Source: Flavobacterium hankyongi
Lineage (GTDB): Bacteria; Bacteroidota; Bacteroidia; Flavobacteriales; Flavobacteriaceae
Reading direction: 5' to 3'
Length of the DNA stretch: 64,000 nucleotides
Assembly: GCF_036840915.1 (NCBI RefSeq)
Contig: NZ_CP085725.1
Coordinates: 3,162,001 to 3,226,000, forward strand
Position 1 is the stretch's first letter; each line of letters begins with the position of its first letter. The notes under the pieces were generated by a model that saw only the letters and a list, made by a program, of their open reading frames with translations, did no database searches and was not told where the DNA came from. The translations under genes and the position numbers were made by a program. Shown piece by piece: positions 19,312-27,089 of the stretch.

Positions 19312-19766
19312 ACTTTTTTAGTTTTAAAATTATATGTAGGAAATATCAAACAAGATGCCGTTTCTTGGTGCCAAAAATCAATTTAGCAGAAGATTAACTA
19401 TTTGTAAGAAAAAACATAAATTGTAGTTAAAAATTATACCAAATCATTGGGCTTGCCGTTCTCTCTGGATTTAATCTTTTGTTGCTGCGCTCGAGTGCAA
19501 ATCCGCGCTATCGGGTTTTTCGTCAGTTCGAGTGATTTTTATGGAAAATCGCATCGAGAACAAGGAAAAACAATTTTCAAATCTGTTCTCGATACAAAAT
19601 TCTTTCAGAATTTCACTCGAACTGACGATTTGGATTTTAGTGGAGAATTAATATTTAGAGGATTAAATTTAATATGCAGAAGAAATATCGAAACGTAGTT
19701 TAACTTCTTCATTACCTATTGTTTACATGCCTGTTTTAATATTGTTTGTATCTAAACAAGCAGAGG
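19312..19766. other. 455-base gap with duplicated upstream DNA and a palindromic element
   Basis: 19312-19465 is the upstream flank of the 135-aa gene and matches 35799-35945 closely. A short dispersed element containing TCGAGTGCAAATCCGCGCTA lies near 19488-19507, related to elements near 36919 and 38979. A 107-bp nested palindrome occupies 19521-19627. An open frame across it (19447-19698) follows the palindrome and is not a credible gene. Confidence 0.7.
19521..19627. repeat. Nested palindromic intergenic element (107 bp)
   Basis: Outer arms CGTCAGTTCGAGTGA (19521-19535) and their exact complement (19613-19627) enclose a second pair, ATCGAGAACA (19553-19562) with 19584-19593, and two mini-hairpins (GATTTT..AAAATC and TTCT..AGAA). 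Folded, it gives a multi-arm junction. Such mosaic palindromes are typical of non-autonomous dispersed repeats in Flavobacteria. Only one copy is seen in this window. Confidence 0.8.
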
Positions 19767-20837
19767 ATGAATCTATCTAAAGACATTAATCATTTCAGAC
19801 GACGTATTATGCGTTGGCTAACAAAAAGTGTAGGGAGTTCTAATAAAAAAATGCACTTTGATATTACTCCAGAAGCGGTTACAAGAGTTTTGATTTCAAG
19901 ACCAAACAGTAGGCTAGGGAACATGTTGTTACTTTCTCCATTGCTTCAAGAAGTTAGTAAGGTTTTTCCAAATGCAAAAATAGATTTATTTGTAAGAGGA
20001 GGGTGGGTTCCTGTAGTTTATAAAAATTATGAAATGATTGAACAGGATATTCAATTGCCTAAAAAACCTTTTAAAGCCTTACTAAAATACATATGGGTTT
20101 GGATATCATTACGCCGTCATTACTATGATCTGGTTGTAAATGTAGATAAGCACTCTTCTTCTGGCCGACTTTCTGTAAAATTCAGTAGAGCGAAATATAA
20201 ATTTTTTGGAGACGAAATTGATGATGCTCAATTGGATCAATCATGCCATATGGCTAAAAGCCCTGTGTATGCCTTTCGAAAATATATGGAAAGAAGTTTT
20301 TTTAATATTCCAAATGATGAGGTTTCTCCGCTGGATTTAAAATTAGATGCAGACGAGTTAGCGACTGGGAAAAAGTTGGTCGAATCAATTTCAGGAAATG
20401 CAACTTCTACCATTGCTATTTATACTTTTGCGACAGGCAGTAAATGCTATTCAGAAAGTTGGTGGGCCGATTTTTATTCAAAACTGAAAACTAACTTTCC
20501 GAATCATGCTATTGTTGAGGTGTTACCTTTTGAGAATGTTTCCCAAATTCAATTCCAGGCACCACATTATTATAGTAGGGATATTCGCGAAGTTGGGGCT
20601 TTTATTGCTAATACTGAAGTTTTCATCACGGCCGATTGCGGGATCATGCATGTTGCTAGTGCGACAGATACGCCAACGGTAGGGTTATTTTCTGTAACGA
20701 GTGTTGATAAATATGAGCCTTACAATCAAGGCAGTATGGCTTTTGACACCAATACTATTTCTACCGATGTTATAATCGATAGTATTAAAAATCTAATGGA
20801 AGTGGACACTGTTGAAGTATTTAGAAAAGTGGGTTAA
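19767..20837 (+). CDS. Family 9 glycosyltransferase (heptosyltransferase-like)
   Basis: A 356-residue cytoplasmic GT-B enzyme. The N-terminal RVLISRPNSRLGNMLLLSPLLQEV and the C-terminal TADCGIMHVASATDTPTVGLF are the two conserved blocks of family 9 (ADP-heptose:LPS heptosyltransferases). It is expected to extend a lipopolysaccharide core or related glycan at the inner membrane. An upstream TTG at 19746 is in frame, but the ATG at 19767 is preceded by GAGG and is the better start. It stands alone. Confidence 0.9.
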   Translation: MNLSKDINHFRRRIMRWLTKSVGSSNKKMHFDITPEAVTRVLISRPNSRLGNMLLLSPLLQEVSKVFPNAKIDLFVRGGWVPVVYKNYEMIEQDIQLPKKPFKALLKYIWVWISLRRHYYDLVVNVDKHSSSGRLSVKFSRAKYKFFGDEIDDAQLDQSCHMAKSPVYAFRKYMERSFFNIPNDEVSPLDLKLDADELATGKKLVESISGNATSTIAIYTFATGSKCYSESWWADFYSKLKTNFPNHAIVEVLPFENVSQIQFQAPHYYSRDIREVGAFIANTEVFITADCGIMHVASATDTPTVGLFSVTSVDKYEPYNQGSMAFDTNTISTDVIIDSIKNLMEVDTVEVFRKVG

Positions 20838-20864
20838 GCTTTAGCAAGAAAGTTGTTATTCTAA

Positions 20865-21116
20865 TTATCTTGTAATCCTATTGCCTACAAACTCGTCAAA
20901 CAAAAGTTGCTCTTCCTGTTGTGCTGGAGTCATTTGAGAAAGATCTAAATCAGACATGCCTTGCGGAGAATAAAACCGCCATTTCCAAGTGGGTTTGTGT
21001 TTGATAAAATACACATCATTTCCGAATTCGTCATGTTCAAACACACCACAAAATAATCTGACTGTGATGTAGAATATTATGCTAATTGTAACTGCTATTT
21101 TATGTTTTTTGGTCAT
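20865..21116 (-). CDS. 83-aa small membrane protein, intact copy
   Basis: Family not recognised. One N-terminal membrane segment (residues ~7-25, IAVTISIIFYITVRLFCGVF) is followed by a conserved soluble part, EHDEFGNDVYFIKHKPTWKW and FYSPQGMSDLDLSQMTPAQQ. It is the only intact one of three copies in the window: decayed copies lie at 11161-11310 and 35951-36021. In the second case it is joined to the upstream flank of the 135-aa gene. It is convergent with the GT9 gene, with a gap of only 27 bases. Confidence 0.7.
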   Translation of the reverse strand: MTKKHKIAVTISIIFYITVRLFCGVFEHDEFGNDVYFIKHKPTWKWRFYSPQGMSDLDLSQMTPAQQEEQLLFDEFVGNRITR

Positions 21117-21260
21117 TTTAAGTTACTCTTAAGAATGCACGAATTCTTAAATCTGTTTGCATTTTTTGTCTTGTAATATTAATATTTTATTTTGAGTTTA
21201 AAAGAACGATAGACTTGTAATGTGTATTTATAATGAATTTAACTAGTTAGGAATTTGATG

Positions 21261-21292
21261 AAAAAGAAAAGGATGGACATTTGCGTCCATCC
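21261..21292 (-). terminator. Hairpin terminator for the AraC gene, part of a repeated element
   Basis: GGATGGAC (21271-21278) pairs with 21285-21292. On the minus strand the stem is followed by TTTTCTTTTT. The hairpin and its flank (through about 21321, ending TTGGAAACG) recur in degenerate form at 24147-24201 after the DUF1826-like gene. Confidence 0.65.
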
Positions 21293-21366
21293 CTGTATTC
21301 CGAATGTCGTTGGAAACGTATTTTGTTTTGATTATTTCTAAACGTATTTTTATTTATATCACCTCT

Positions 21367-22170
21367 TTATAGTAATTGTGTTGGAGACACACCGTATTGC
21401 TTTTTAAAAGCAAAAGAAAAATGAGATAAGTCTTCAAAACCAACTTCAAGGTAAACATCTATAGGTTTTTTCTTTTTCTCAGCTAATTGATAATACGCTA
21501 ATTCAAGTCTTTTATGGGTCAGCCACTTTTGAGGAGTTGTGCTGAAATGTTTTTTAAAATCCCGATTGAATGTTGACAAGCTACGACCTGTTAGGTAACC
21601 GAGTTTTTCTATAGGCATATTGAACATAAAATTCCGCTCCATGAAACTAATCAAATCTACCTTTCCGGGTTCATCAAAATTTGCTAAAATATTATCTACA
21701 TTTTTATCAATTTCTCTTAAAATACTTATAGCTTCAGTAATTTTTAACGATGCGATGTTTTCAGGAAAATCACCTTCCAAATCAAAATAAGGGATCACTG
21801 AAGCTAAACAACTTTCTAATAATGGGTGATTGTTGAAACTGTATATTTTTTGTTCAACAGTATGTTTTTTATCAATCTCAATCTTCTCATAAAACTTTTT
21901 TAGACGTTCAGTTGATAAATGCATTACCACCGTTTTGTGAGGCATCCCATTTTTAGGATAATTTATTATTGTTGCCAAAAGGTTTCTGGGAATTAAAAAA
22001 ATATCTCCTGTTTTAAAATAGAAAACGGTATCCGCCTGGATAATTTTTGTTTCCCCTGAGATGAACCAAATAAGCATATGGTCATCAAATATTAAATCTG
22101 ATTTAAACAATTTGTCATCGTAGCTGGAAAGCTTAATATCTTTTGTCAAATATTTTGAAATATGTTCCAT
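21367..22170 (-). CDS. AraC-family transcriptional regulator
   Basis: A 267-residue regulator. The N-terminal cupin-like sensing half contains DTVFYFKTGDIFLIPRNLLATI. The C-terminal two-helix-turn-helix DNA-binding domain includes LGYLTGRSLSTFNRDFKKHFSTTPQKWLTHKRLELA and VYLEVGFEDLSHFSFAFKKQYGVSPTQ, both hallmark segments. It lies downstream of two dehydrogenase genes on the same strand. A tandem 16-bp direct repeat at 24033-24070, just upstream of that gene pair's promoter, is a likely binding site for this protein. Confidence 0.92.
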   Translation of the reverse strand: MEHISKYLTKDIKLSSYDDKLFKSDLIFDDHMLIWFISGETKIIQADTVFYFKTGDIFLIPRNLLATIINYPKNGMPHKTVVMHLSTERLKKFYEKIEIDKKHTVEQKIYSFNNHPLLESCLASVIPYFDLEGDFPENIASLKITEAISILREIDKNVDNILANFDEPGKVDLISFMERNFMFNMPIEKLGYLTGRSLSTFNRDFKKHFSTTPQKWLTHKRLELAYYQLAEKKKKPIDVYLEVGFEDLSHFSFAFKKQYGVSPTQLL

Positions 22171-22198
22171 CTAGAAAAGTTATTTTGGTTAGACTAAT

Positions 22199-22232
22199 TT
22201 AATAAAAAGAGGTTTTTAATCCCCTTTTTATT
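22199..22232 (-). terminator. Hairpin between dehydrogenase and AraC genes
   Basis: AATAAAAAGAGG (22201-22212) pairs with 22221-22232 with one mismatch, followed on the minus strand by a T-rich stretch. It overlaps the stop codon of the dehydrogenase gene. It would partly insulate the araC gene from the upstream dehydrogenase transcript. Confidence 0.65.
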
Positions 22233-22959
22233 AAATAGATTGCCCACCATCAATTAAAAATTCAGAACCAGTGATAAACAAAGCTTCATCACTCAATAAA
22301 TAGGTTATTAAACTGGCTACTTCGTATGGTTTTCCAAAACGCAATAAAGGAATACTGTTTATCATCTGACTTTCTATATTTTCATCAAGACCAAGTTTGT
22401 CCATGATTTCAGTAGCTACTGGACCAGGGCTTACTGCATTGACTCTTATTTTTCTTGGAGCCAATTCCACTGCTGCAATTTTCATAACAGCATTTAATGC
22501 GGCTTTACTTGCTGCATATACTGAAGCGTTTGGTGGAGAAATTGTTGCAGATGTTGAAGATAAAAATACCACCGAAGCGCCATCATTCAGAAAGGGGATA
22601 AACATGCTTAATGTAAAAAAAGCTCCTTTAAAGTTAATATCCATTATTTCATCAAACATATCTTCAGATGTTGATTCTATTGGAGCAACTTTAGTTATTC
22701 CAGCATTGATTAGCAACATATCTATTTTGCCAAATTGTTTATGAACTACCGATGCTAAATTACTGATGTCTTTGAGATTGGATTGGTCAGCTATCATTCC
22801 AACAACACCTAATTCTAAAGCAGCTTTTTCTATTGCTTCTTTTCTTCTTCCAGTTATAATAACCTTATCACCTTTTTCTTTAAGCTTTTTCGCTGTTGCA
22901 TATCCAATTCCGCTATTACCACCTGTGATAACAGCGACTTTTTCATTAAATTTTTTCAT
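22231..22959 (-). CDS. Short-chain dehydrogenase (glucose-dehydrogenase-like)
   Basis: A 242-residue classical short-chain dehydrogenase. The cofactor motif TGGNSGIG is at residues ~12-19, with NAG near 85, catalytic Ser in FLSSTSATIS near 140, YAASKAAL near 153 and the PGPVATEI loop near 183. GRR after the second strand suggests NADPH preference. It is the second gene of a pair transcribed with the oxidoreductase at 22979. Substrate unknown. Confidence 0.92.
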   Translation of the reverse strand: MKKFNEKVAVITGGNSGIGYATAKKLKEKGDKVIITGRRKEAIEKAALELGVVGMIADQSNLKDISNLASVVHKQFGKIDMLLINAGITKVAPIESTSEDMFDEIMDINFKGAFFTLSMFIPFLNDGASVVFLSSTSATISPPNASVYAASKAALNAVMKIAAVELAPRKIRVNAVSPGPVATEIMDKLGLDENIESQMINSIPLLRFGKPYEVASLITYLLSDEALFITGSEFLIDGGQSI

Positions 22960-22978
22960 TTTTAAAGAAGTTGTTGAT

Positions 22979-23977
22979 TTAAGAAATTTGGAATTTTATA
23001 CCTGTCATTTGTTCACTTAAATCCCATAATCTTTTTGCGTTTGATTCGTCCAAAGAGTAAAGTTCAACACCATGCGCTCCAGCACTATTCTCATTAGCTA
23101 ATCTGGCAATGTCAACATCTTCACAATAGACTCCACCTATATTGTCAAGTGTGTTTGTTGTAGCACACCACACAGTTGTAGCAGCACCTTGGGGGATTGA
23201 TTTTAATCTTGCTGCCACTTCAGGTAACATATTTCCATCAGCATCCAAGAAACCCATTTTTTGAAATAATTCTAACGAAGCTTCTCTACCTAATTCGGTT
23301 CCAGCAATTGAACCAGGGTGCAATGAATATGCTCTTACATTGAATGCTTTTGCACGATTGTCAAGCTCAAGGGAAAATAAATTGCTAGCCGTTTTTGATT
23401 GTCCGTAAGCCTGTAAGGTTTCGTATTCTCTGTCAAGGAAATTTGGGTCATCAAAATTGAAAGGAGCCATTTGATGACCAAGAGAAGATACGTTGATTAC
23501 TCTGGCACCATTAGCCTTTTTAAGTGCAGGAAATAATCTTGCCGTTAAATGAAATTGTCCTAAATAATTGGTTGCCAATTGTGATTCAAAACCTCTGCTG
23601 TCTCTACGTAATGGTACCCACATAATACCAGCATTGTTTATAAGCAAGTGCAAAGGTCTGTTTGAAGCAAGAAATTTTTCTGCAAATGCATCTATAGAAG
23701 CTGGATTCATAATGTCCATTGTTTCTACTTCTACATTTTCAATACCTTCAAGATTTTTCTTGGCTTTTTCAACGTCTCTCGCTGGTACAATTACTGTTGC
23801 TCCAGCATTTGCAAGTGTTATAGTGGTTTCAAGACCAATGCCTGCATTTCCACCTGTTACAATAACAACTTTCCCTTTAAGGTCAATTCCTTTAATTACA
23901 TCATTTGTTGTTGATGTTGCGTTAAATCCTGAACCTATTGGCTGTTGTAACGCTCCTTGATAATTAGTCTGTCTCAT
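22979..23977 (-). CDS. Extended short-chain dehydrogenase (retinol-dehydrogenase / POR-like)
   Basis: A 332-residue short-chain dehydrogenase with TGGNAGIG near residue 42, NNAGIMWVP near 116, a catalytic Ser in VINVSSLGHQ near 163, and YGQSKTASNLF near 193. The long C-terminal extension is typical of the retinol-dehydrogenase-like group. It is the first gene of the operon. The -7 box at 24004-24011 and the tandem operator just upstream are described separately. Substrate unknown. The pairing with AraC suggests induction by a small molecule. Confidence 0.9.
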   Translation of the reverse strand: MRQTNYQGALQQPIGSGFNATSTTNDVIKGIDLKGKVVIVTGGNAGIGLETTITLANAGATVIVPARDVEKAKKNLEGIENVEVETMDIMNPASIDAFAEKFLASNRPLHLLINNAGIMWVPLRRDSRGFESQLATNYLGQFHLTARLFPALKKANGARVINVSSLGHQMAPFNFDDPNFLDREYETLQAYGQSKTASNLFSLELDNRAKAFNVRAYSLHPGSIAGTELGREASLELFQKMGFLDADGNMLPEVAARLKSIPQGAATTVWCATTNTLDNIGGVYCEDVDIARLANENSAGAHGVELYSLDESNAKRLWDLSEQMTGIKFQIS

Positions 23978-24003
23978 TTTATTTTTATTTAAAAGTTATG
24001 AGA

Positions 24004-24011
24004 CAAAATTA
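24004..24011 (-). promoter_or_regulatory. -7 box for the dehydrogenase operon
   Basis: On the minus strand this reads TAATTTTG, an exact TAnnTTTG box, 27 bases before the ATG at 23977. The -33 position is poor (AAAGTTA), which fits a promoter that needs an activator. Confidence 0.55.
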
Positions 24012-24032
24012 GAAGCATGAGATGTGTTTAAC

Positions 24033-24070
24033 TTTGTTTAAAAAGTCAAATTGTTTTGTTTAAAAAGTCA
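24033..24070. promoter_or_regulatory. Tandem direct-repeat operator, probably for the AraC regulator
   Basis: TTTGTTTAAAAAGTCA occurs exactly twice, at 24033-24048 and 24055-24070, with a 22-bp period (about two helical turns). This is the normal geometry for an AraC-family dimer. It lies directly upstream of the -33 position of the dehydrogenase promoter, where an activator would touch RNA polymerase. Confidence 0.65.
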
Positions 24071-24146
24071 TTCAAAAATGATTTTTGTTGAATGTATTTA
24101 ATATTGTATTTTGAATATTTTTTTGAAATATTCTTATAAAAGAAAG

Positions 24147-24201
24147 TGGATAGACATGATTACGCATCCATTCCTGTATACTGAATGCCTTTGGAAACGG
24201 A
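24147..24201. repeat. Degenerate copy of the 21271-21321 element
   Basis: The stretch shares TCCTGTATNCTGAATG, TTGGAAACG and the hairpin arms with 21271-21321, but the stem is imperfect. Both copies sit after minus-strand genes. Confidence 0.55.
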
Positions 24202-24272
24202 TGACATTTTTATTTTTTGTGTGCAAGGATTGTAAATCTGCACTATCGGAAGCGAATTGACAAAGAATTTGT

Positions 24273-24971
24273 TTAACAAATCAACAATAACCGATACTCT
24301 CCTTCATTTTCTATTGGTGCTCTATGAATACAAGGTAGTACTTGTTGGTTTGGATGATCTACAGCCAGTCTCCATAAGTGTCCTAAACCTAAGTTAATGG
24401 GTTCTGTACCCTCATGTGCCTGATAATGTAAGTCGAAGTAATTCTCCTTCAAAAAGTTTTCAAATTCTTCCTCAGGGCCATTATGTAGCTTTTTTAGCTT
24501 GGCGTGGATTTCTGGAATTAGAATTTTTTGTGTGGCTTGTGCATTAGAAATAATATCACTTGCTGCTCCATGATAAGTACATAAAAAAGTGTCTGTTGCA
24601 ATGGGTGAACGATCCACATGAAACGAATACACATCAGTCGATATAAAATCAAATTCATCATCGCGCTCATAACACTTCAATAAATTAAGCGTTGGCGAAG
24701 CTCCAGCATTAGTTAATAATTGTAAATCATTTAAAATTATTTCACGTGCACTATTTCCTTTTTCGGTGAGATGAAGTGCGGTTAGATCTTGGGGAGTAAC
24801 TACGGTTATATTTTCTTTCAGAGATAACTGAGAAACAATCTCTTTAAAATCCCCATTCAAATTCCTGTACCAACATAGCGCATTTGTTTCACCTTTGAAG
24901 TCAGTAGCTACAAGTGCAGCGAAACTGGATACGATCCCAATTTGGTTGCTGTCTGAAAATGAATGGTTCAT
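24273..24971 (-). CDS. DUF1826-like protein, intact copy
   Basis: A 232-residue protein I assign with moderate confidence to the DUF1826 family. Characteristic are the ALCWYRNLNGDF region, FDFISTDVYSFHVDRSPIATDTFLCTYHGAAS and the C-terminal HIWRLAVDHPNQQVLPCIHR-like block (here HLWRLAVDHP). The HVD and CTYHG motifs suggest a metal-binding beta-barrel, but no function is known to me. The ATG at 24971 is preferred to a GTG 27 bases upstream because other copies conserve it. A frameshifted paralogue is at 36113-36809, and stumps of its 5' end are at 38843-39205. Confidence 0.7.
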   Translation of the reverse strand: MNHSFSDSNQIGIVSSFAALVATDFKGETNALCWYRNLNGDFKEIVSQLSLKENITVVTPQDLTALHLTEKGNSAREIILNDLQLLTNAGASPTLNLLKCYERDDEFDFISTDVYSFHVDRSPIATDTFLCTYHGAASDIISNAQATQKILIPEIHAKLKKLHNGPEEEFENFLKENYFDLHYQAHEGTEPINLGLGHLWRLAVDHPNQQVLPCIHRAPIENEGEYRLLLIC

Positions 24972-25100
24972 AGTATAAAAGCGAATTTCTTTTTGCACTA
25001 CAAAATTATAGGATACAAGTTGGTTATGGTAAATTTTTCATGATAAACTTTTTTTAACATGATTCTTGTTGGTATTGTCAAGGCATGGATTCCTTTGTTC
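24945..25100. repeat. Cassette flank 1: 5' end and upstream region of the DUF1826-like gene
   Basis: The 5' end of the gene plus about 120 bases upstream recurs at 36770-36940, 38843-39003 and 39004-39165. Shared landmarks are TTGGTTGCTGT, AAAAGCGA, the CTACAAAAT block, GATAAACTTTT, AAGATTCTTGTT and a final GTCAAGGC. In the other copies GTCAAGGC is followed by ACGGATTACAAATCCG, absent here. Confidence 0.7.
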
Positions 25101-25243
25101 TTCGACTTACCTCGCTCGCGTGTAAATCGTAGCAATCTGTGTGATTTAATAATCAATCGAAATTTACGTACAAATACCTATTGTAAGAAAATTCAGATAT
25201 TTGTATATTGTTTGACTAAACAACTAAAAACGAAACAACTGTT

Positions 25244-26350
25244 ATGTCACAAGCGCCTTTTGAAGATTCGTTCGCACAGACACTCCGAGAACGGATCAAT
25301 AATTATTTTAAAGAAAATAATATTTCGGTAAAAGCGAACCGGAGCATGAAAATAAAAATGGTTACCGGTTTGTTATGGTGGTCACTTTCGTACCTGTTCA
25401 TTTATTTATTTTCTTTTGATAAATTATCATTTTTCTTGTTGTATGTTTTTCACGGATGGGGACATATTTTCTTTTCTTTTAATGTGGGTCATGACGCCTT
25501 ACATAACGCAATTTCCAAAAAAAACCGTATCAATAAATTGTGGGCTTACAGCTATGATCTTTTAGGTGTGAATACCTATATGTGGCGTTTCATGCACCAT
25601 CAGGGGCATCATTCTTGCTTGAATGTTACCGATGAAGACATGTCGCTCGAAACGGCTGGTTTTTTTAGACTTTCAGACAAACAGAAATTAAAGCCTTATC
25701 ATAAGTATCAACATTATTATGCTTTCATTATTTACGGTTTGTATTTGTTGTACTATGTTTTCTATAAAGATTTCAAATATTTTTTTATGAAAGAAAACAT
25801 ACATTTAAAGGGTGTCAAACATCCCGTATCTGAATGGATTATCCTTTTTGCTGGCAAAGCATTTTATCTTTTGTATATGCTTATCCTGCCATTAGTGTTA
25901 CTGCCTTTTGGATGGGCTTTTATTGTTTTTACTTTTGTGTTCACTTTGTTCATGATTGGATTGGTGATGTCGTTTACTTTTCAGACTACCCATATAATCG
26001 ATTCCACTTATTTTCCGAAGCACAACGACGAATATGAAAATTATGTATATCATGTTTTTGCAACCACTGCCGATTATTCGGTTGACAACAACTTGTCGAA
26101 TTGGTTTTTTGGCGGATTAAACATTCATATCATTCACCATCTCCGTTCTGATATTTGTCATATTCATTATCAGAAACTCACCCGCATCATTAAAGAAGTT
26201 GCAGCCGAATATGGTGTACCCTACAGGGAAAACAAAACGGTTTACAGTGCGTTCAAGTCGCATATGACAGCCTTAAAATTATTGGGCAACGGTAGTTTGG
26301 ATAGGGAAATAAGCACGAGCCTTAATTACGCACGGTTTATTAAGAGTTGA
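25244..26350 (+). CDS. Membrane fatty-acid desaturase
   Basis: A 368-residue integral membrane protein with three histidine boxes: GHDALH at residues 82-87, MHHQGHH at 117-123 and HIIHH near 290. These bind the di-iron centre of acyl-lipid and acyl-CoA desaturases. Four to five membrane segments surround them (WWSLSYLFIYLFSF, YAFIIYGLYLLYYVFY, and two around residues 200-240). It would introduce a double bond into fatty acids at the inner membrane. The ATG at 25244 follows a 270-base gap that carries a cassette flank. Confidence 0.9.
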   Translation: MSQAPFEDSFAQTLRERINNYFKENNISVKANRSMKIKMVTGLLWWSLSYLFIYLFSFDKLSFFLLYVFHGWGHIFFSFNVGHDALHNAISKKNRINKLWAYSYDLLGVNTYMWRFMHHQGHHSCLNVTDEDMSLETAGFFRLSDKQKLKPYHKYQHYYAFIIYGLYLLYYVFYKDFKYFFMKENIHLKGVKHPVSEWIILFAGKAFYLLYMLILPLVLLPFGWAFIVFTFVFTLFMIGLVMSFTFQTTHIIDSTYFPKHNDEYENYVYHVFATTADYSVDNNLSNWFFGGLNIHIIHHLRSDICHIHYQKLTRIIKEVAAEYGVPYRENKTVYSAFKSHMTALKLLGNGSLDREISTSLNYARFIKS

Positions 26351-26352
26351 TT

Positions 26353-26436
26353 GACTTCGACAGGCTCAGTCACCAAGTCAGTCACCTTTTTTTAAGATAG
26401 AAATTCCTAGTTGCGGCGGCTGAGCCTGTCGAAGTC
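26353..26436. repeat. Inverted repeat with 17-bp perfect arms
   Basis: GACTTCGACAGGCTCAG at 26353-26369 is exactly complementary to 26420-26436. The 50-base loop has GTCACC repeats on either side. It starts three bases after the desaturase stop codon. A related sequence (CTTGTCGAAGGAC) is seen at 18792-18804. This type of element is widely dispersed in Bacteroidota genomes. Confidence 0.8.
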
Positions 26437-26592
26437 ACCGCTTTTGAGATGAAAAACTGATAGCTCGGAAATGTTTTCCGTGTTTATAATCTAATCTTAA
26501 AAAGCTACAGCATTATTTTTTAGCTTTTGTTTTTATCACTCAAAGTTTGGAGACTTTGCGCTCGAGTGTAAATCTTCCTTTACTTTTATTCA

Positions 26593-26629
26593 ATAAAAAA
26601 GCCCTAAATGTATTATACATAAGGGCTTT
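26593..26629 (-). terminator. Terminator of the cytochrome/micropeptide operon
   Basis: AAAGCCCT..ATGTA pairs with TACAT..AGGGCTTT around a TTA loop. On the minus strand the stem is followed by TTTTTTATT. It lies downstream of the two micropeptide genes and is the first terminator after the cytochrome genes on that strand. Confidence 0.75.
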
Positions 26630-26805
26630 CAACTAACCAAACTTAAAAAGTAAATGGAACTATGGGTGCCTTTTTAATTATCCATTACTTAAAATTTGGT
26701 AACTAGTATTATTTTGAATAACAGATTCAAACTATTTCAGTAAACTAAATTGTGAATAATACAAATGATTAATTATTTGATAAGAGTATTTTAAAAGTTT
26801 ACTTT

Positions 26806-26970
26806 CTAATACAATCCTCTTATAAACTGATACTTCTTTTCAAACTTATTCTCTTCATTGTTTAATTCTTTAGATTTTGTAAGTCTTACGGCTACATTTT
26901 TTATTTTTATCATAAAATATATAGAAAGAAATACAAAGAATATAATCATTATTGCTAATACTTGTGTCAT
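26806..26970 (-). CDS. 54-aa membrane protein at the end of the cytochrome operon
   Basis: Translation from the ATG at 26970 gives 54 residues: an N-terminal membrane helix (AIMIIFFVFLSIYFMIKIKN, residues ~6-25) and a charged cytoplasmic tail (KSKELNNEENKFEKKY). No family is recognised. It follows the 25-aa peptide gene by 34 bases on the same strand as the two haem proteins. The clear helix-plus-charged-tail pattern and the terminator that follows support a real gene. It could be an accessory subunit or an assembly factor. Confidence 0.55.
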   Translation of the reverse strand: MTQVLAIMIIFFVFLSIYFMIKIKNVAVRLTKSKELNNEENKFEKKYQFIRGLY

Positions 26971-27004
26971 ACCTAAAAGTTTTAATTGATTTCTATGTTT
27001 AAAA

Positions 27005-27082
27005 TTAATTTTGATTGAAATATATTATTACAAAAACTATTGCAAAGACAATTATTGGTACCACATTAAATAGTTTTGACAT
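27005..27082 (-). CDS. 25-aa single-helix peptide after the cytochrome genes
   Basis: From the ATG at 27082 the frame gives MSKLFNVVPIIVFAIVFVII and YFNQN, then TAA: a single membrane helix with short polar ends. It starts 7 bases after the stop of the cytochrome gene at 27090, ideal for translational coupling. Size and position resemble the CydX/CydS-type small subunits that stabilise cytochrome bd oxidases, but this is inference from layout, not sequence similarity. Confidence 0.5.
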   Translation of the reverse strand: MSKLFNVVPIIVFAIVFVIIYFNQN

Positions 27083-27089
27083 ATTAAAT

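Larger units (their letters stand above)
26351..26805. other. 455-base gap with inverted repeat and terminator
   Basis: An 84-bp inverted repeat is at 26353-26436. A degenerate dispersed element (GACTTTGCGCTCGAGTGTAAATC) lies near 26552-26574 and matches 35293-35320 in part. A minus-strand terminator is at 26593-26629. 26640-26805 is AT-rich and I see nothing coding in it. Confidence 0.65.

Noticed and set aside
19447..19698. 83-codon open frame across the nested palindrome
   Set aside because: It is composed of a dispersed element and palindrome arms, starts at no convincing site and gives a low-complexity protein.
22397..22744. 115-codon plus-strand frame opposite the second dehydrogenase
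   Set aside because: The minus-strand protein has all family motifs; this frame has none.
23568..23960. 130-codon plus-strand frame opposite the dehydrogenase gene
   Set aside because: It is a shadow of a strongly conserved short-chain dehydrogenase on the other strand.
25059..25331. 90-codon frame upstream of the desaturase
   Set aside because: It lies in the cassette flank and overlaps the desaturase start out of frame, with no protein-like features.
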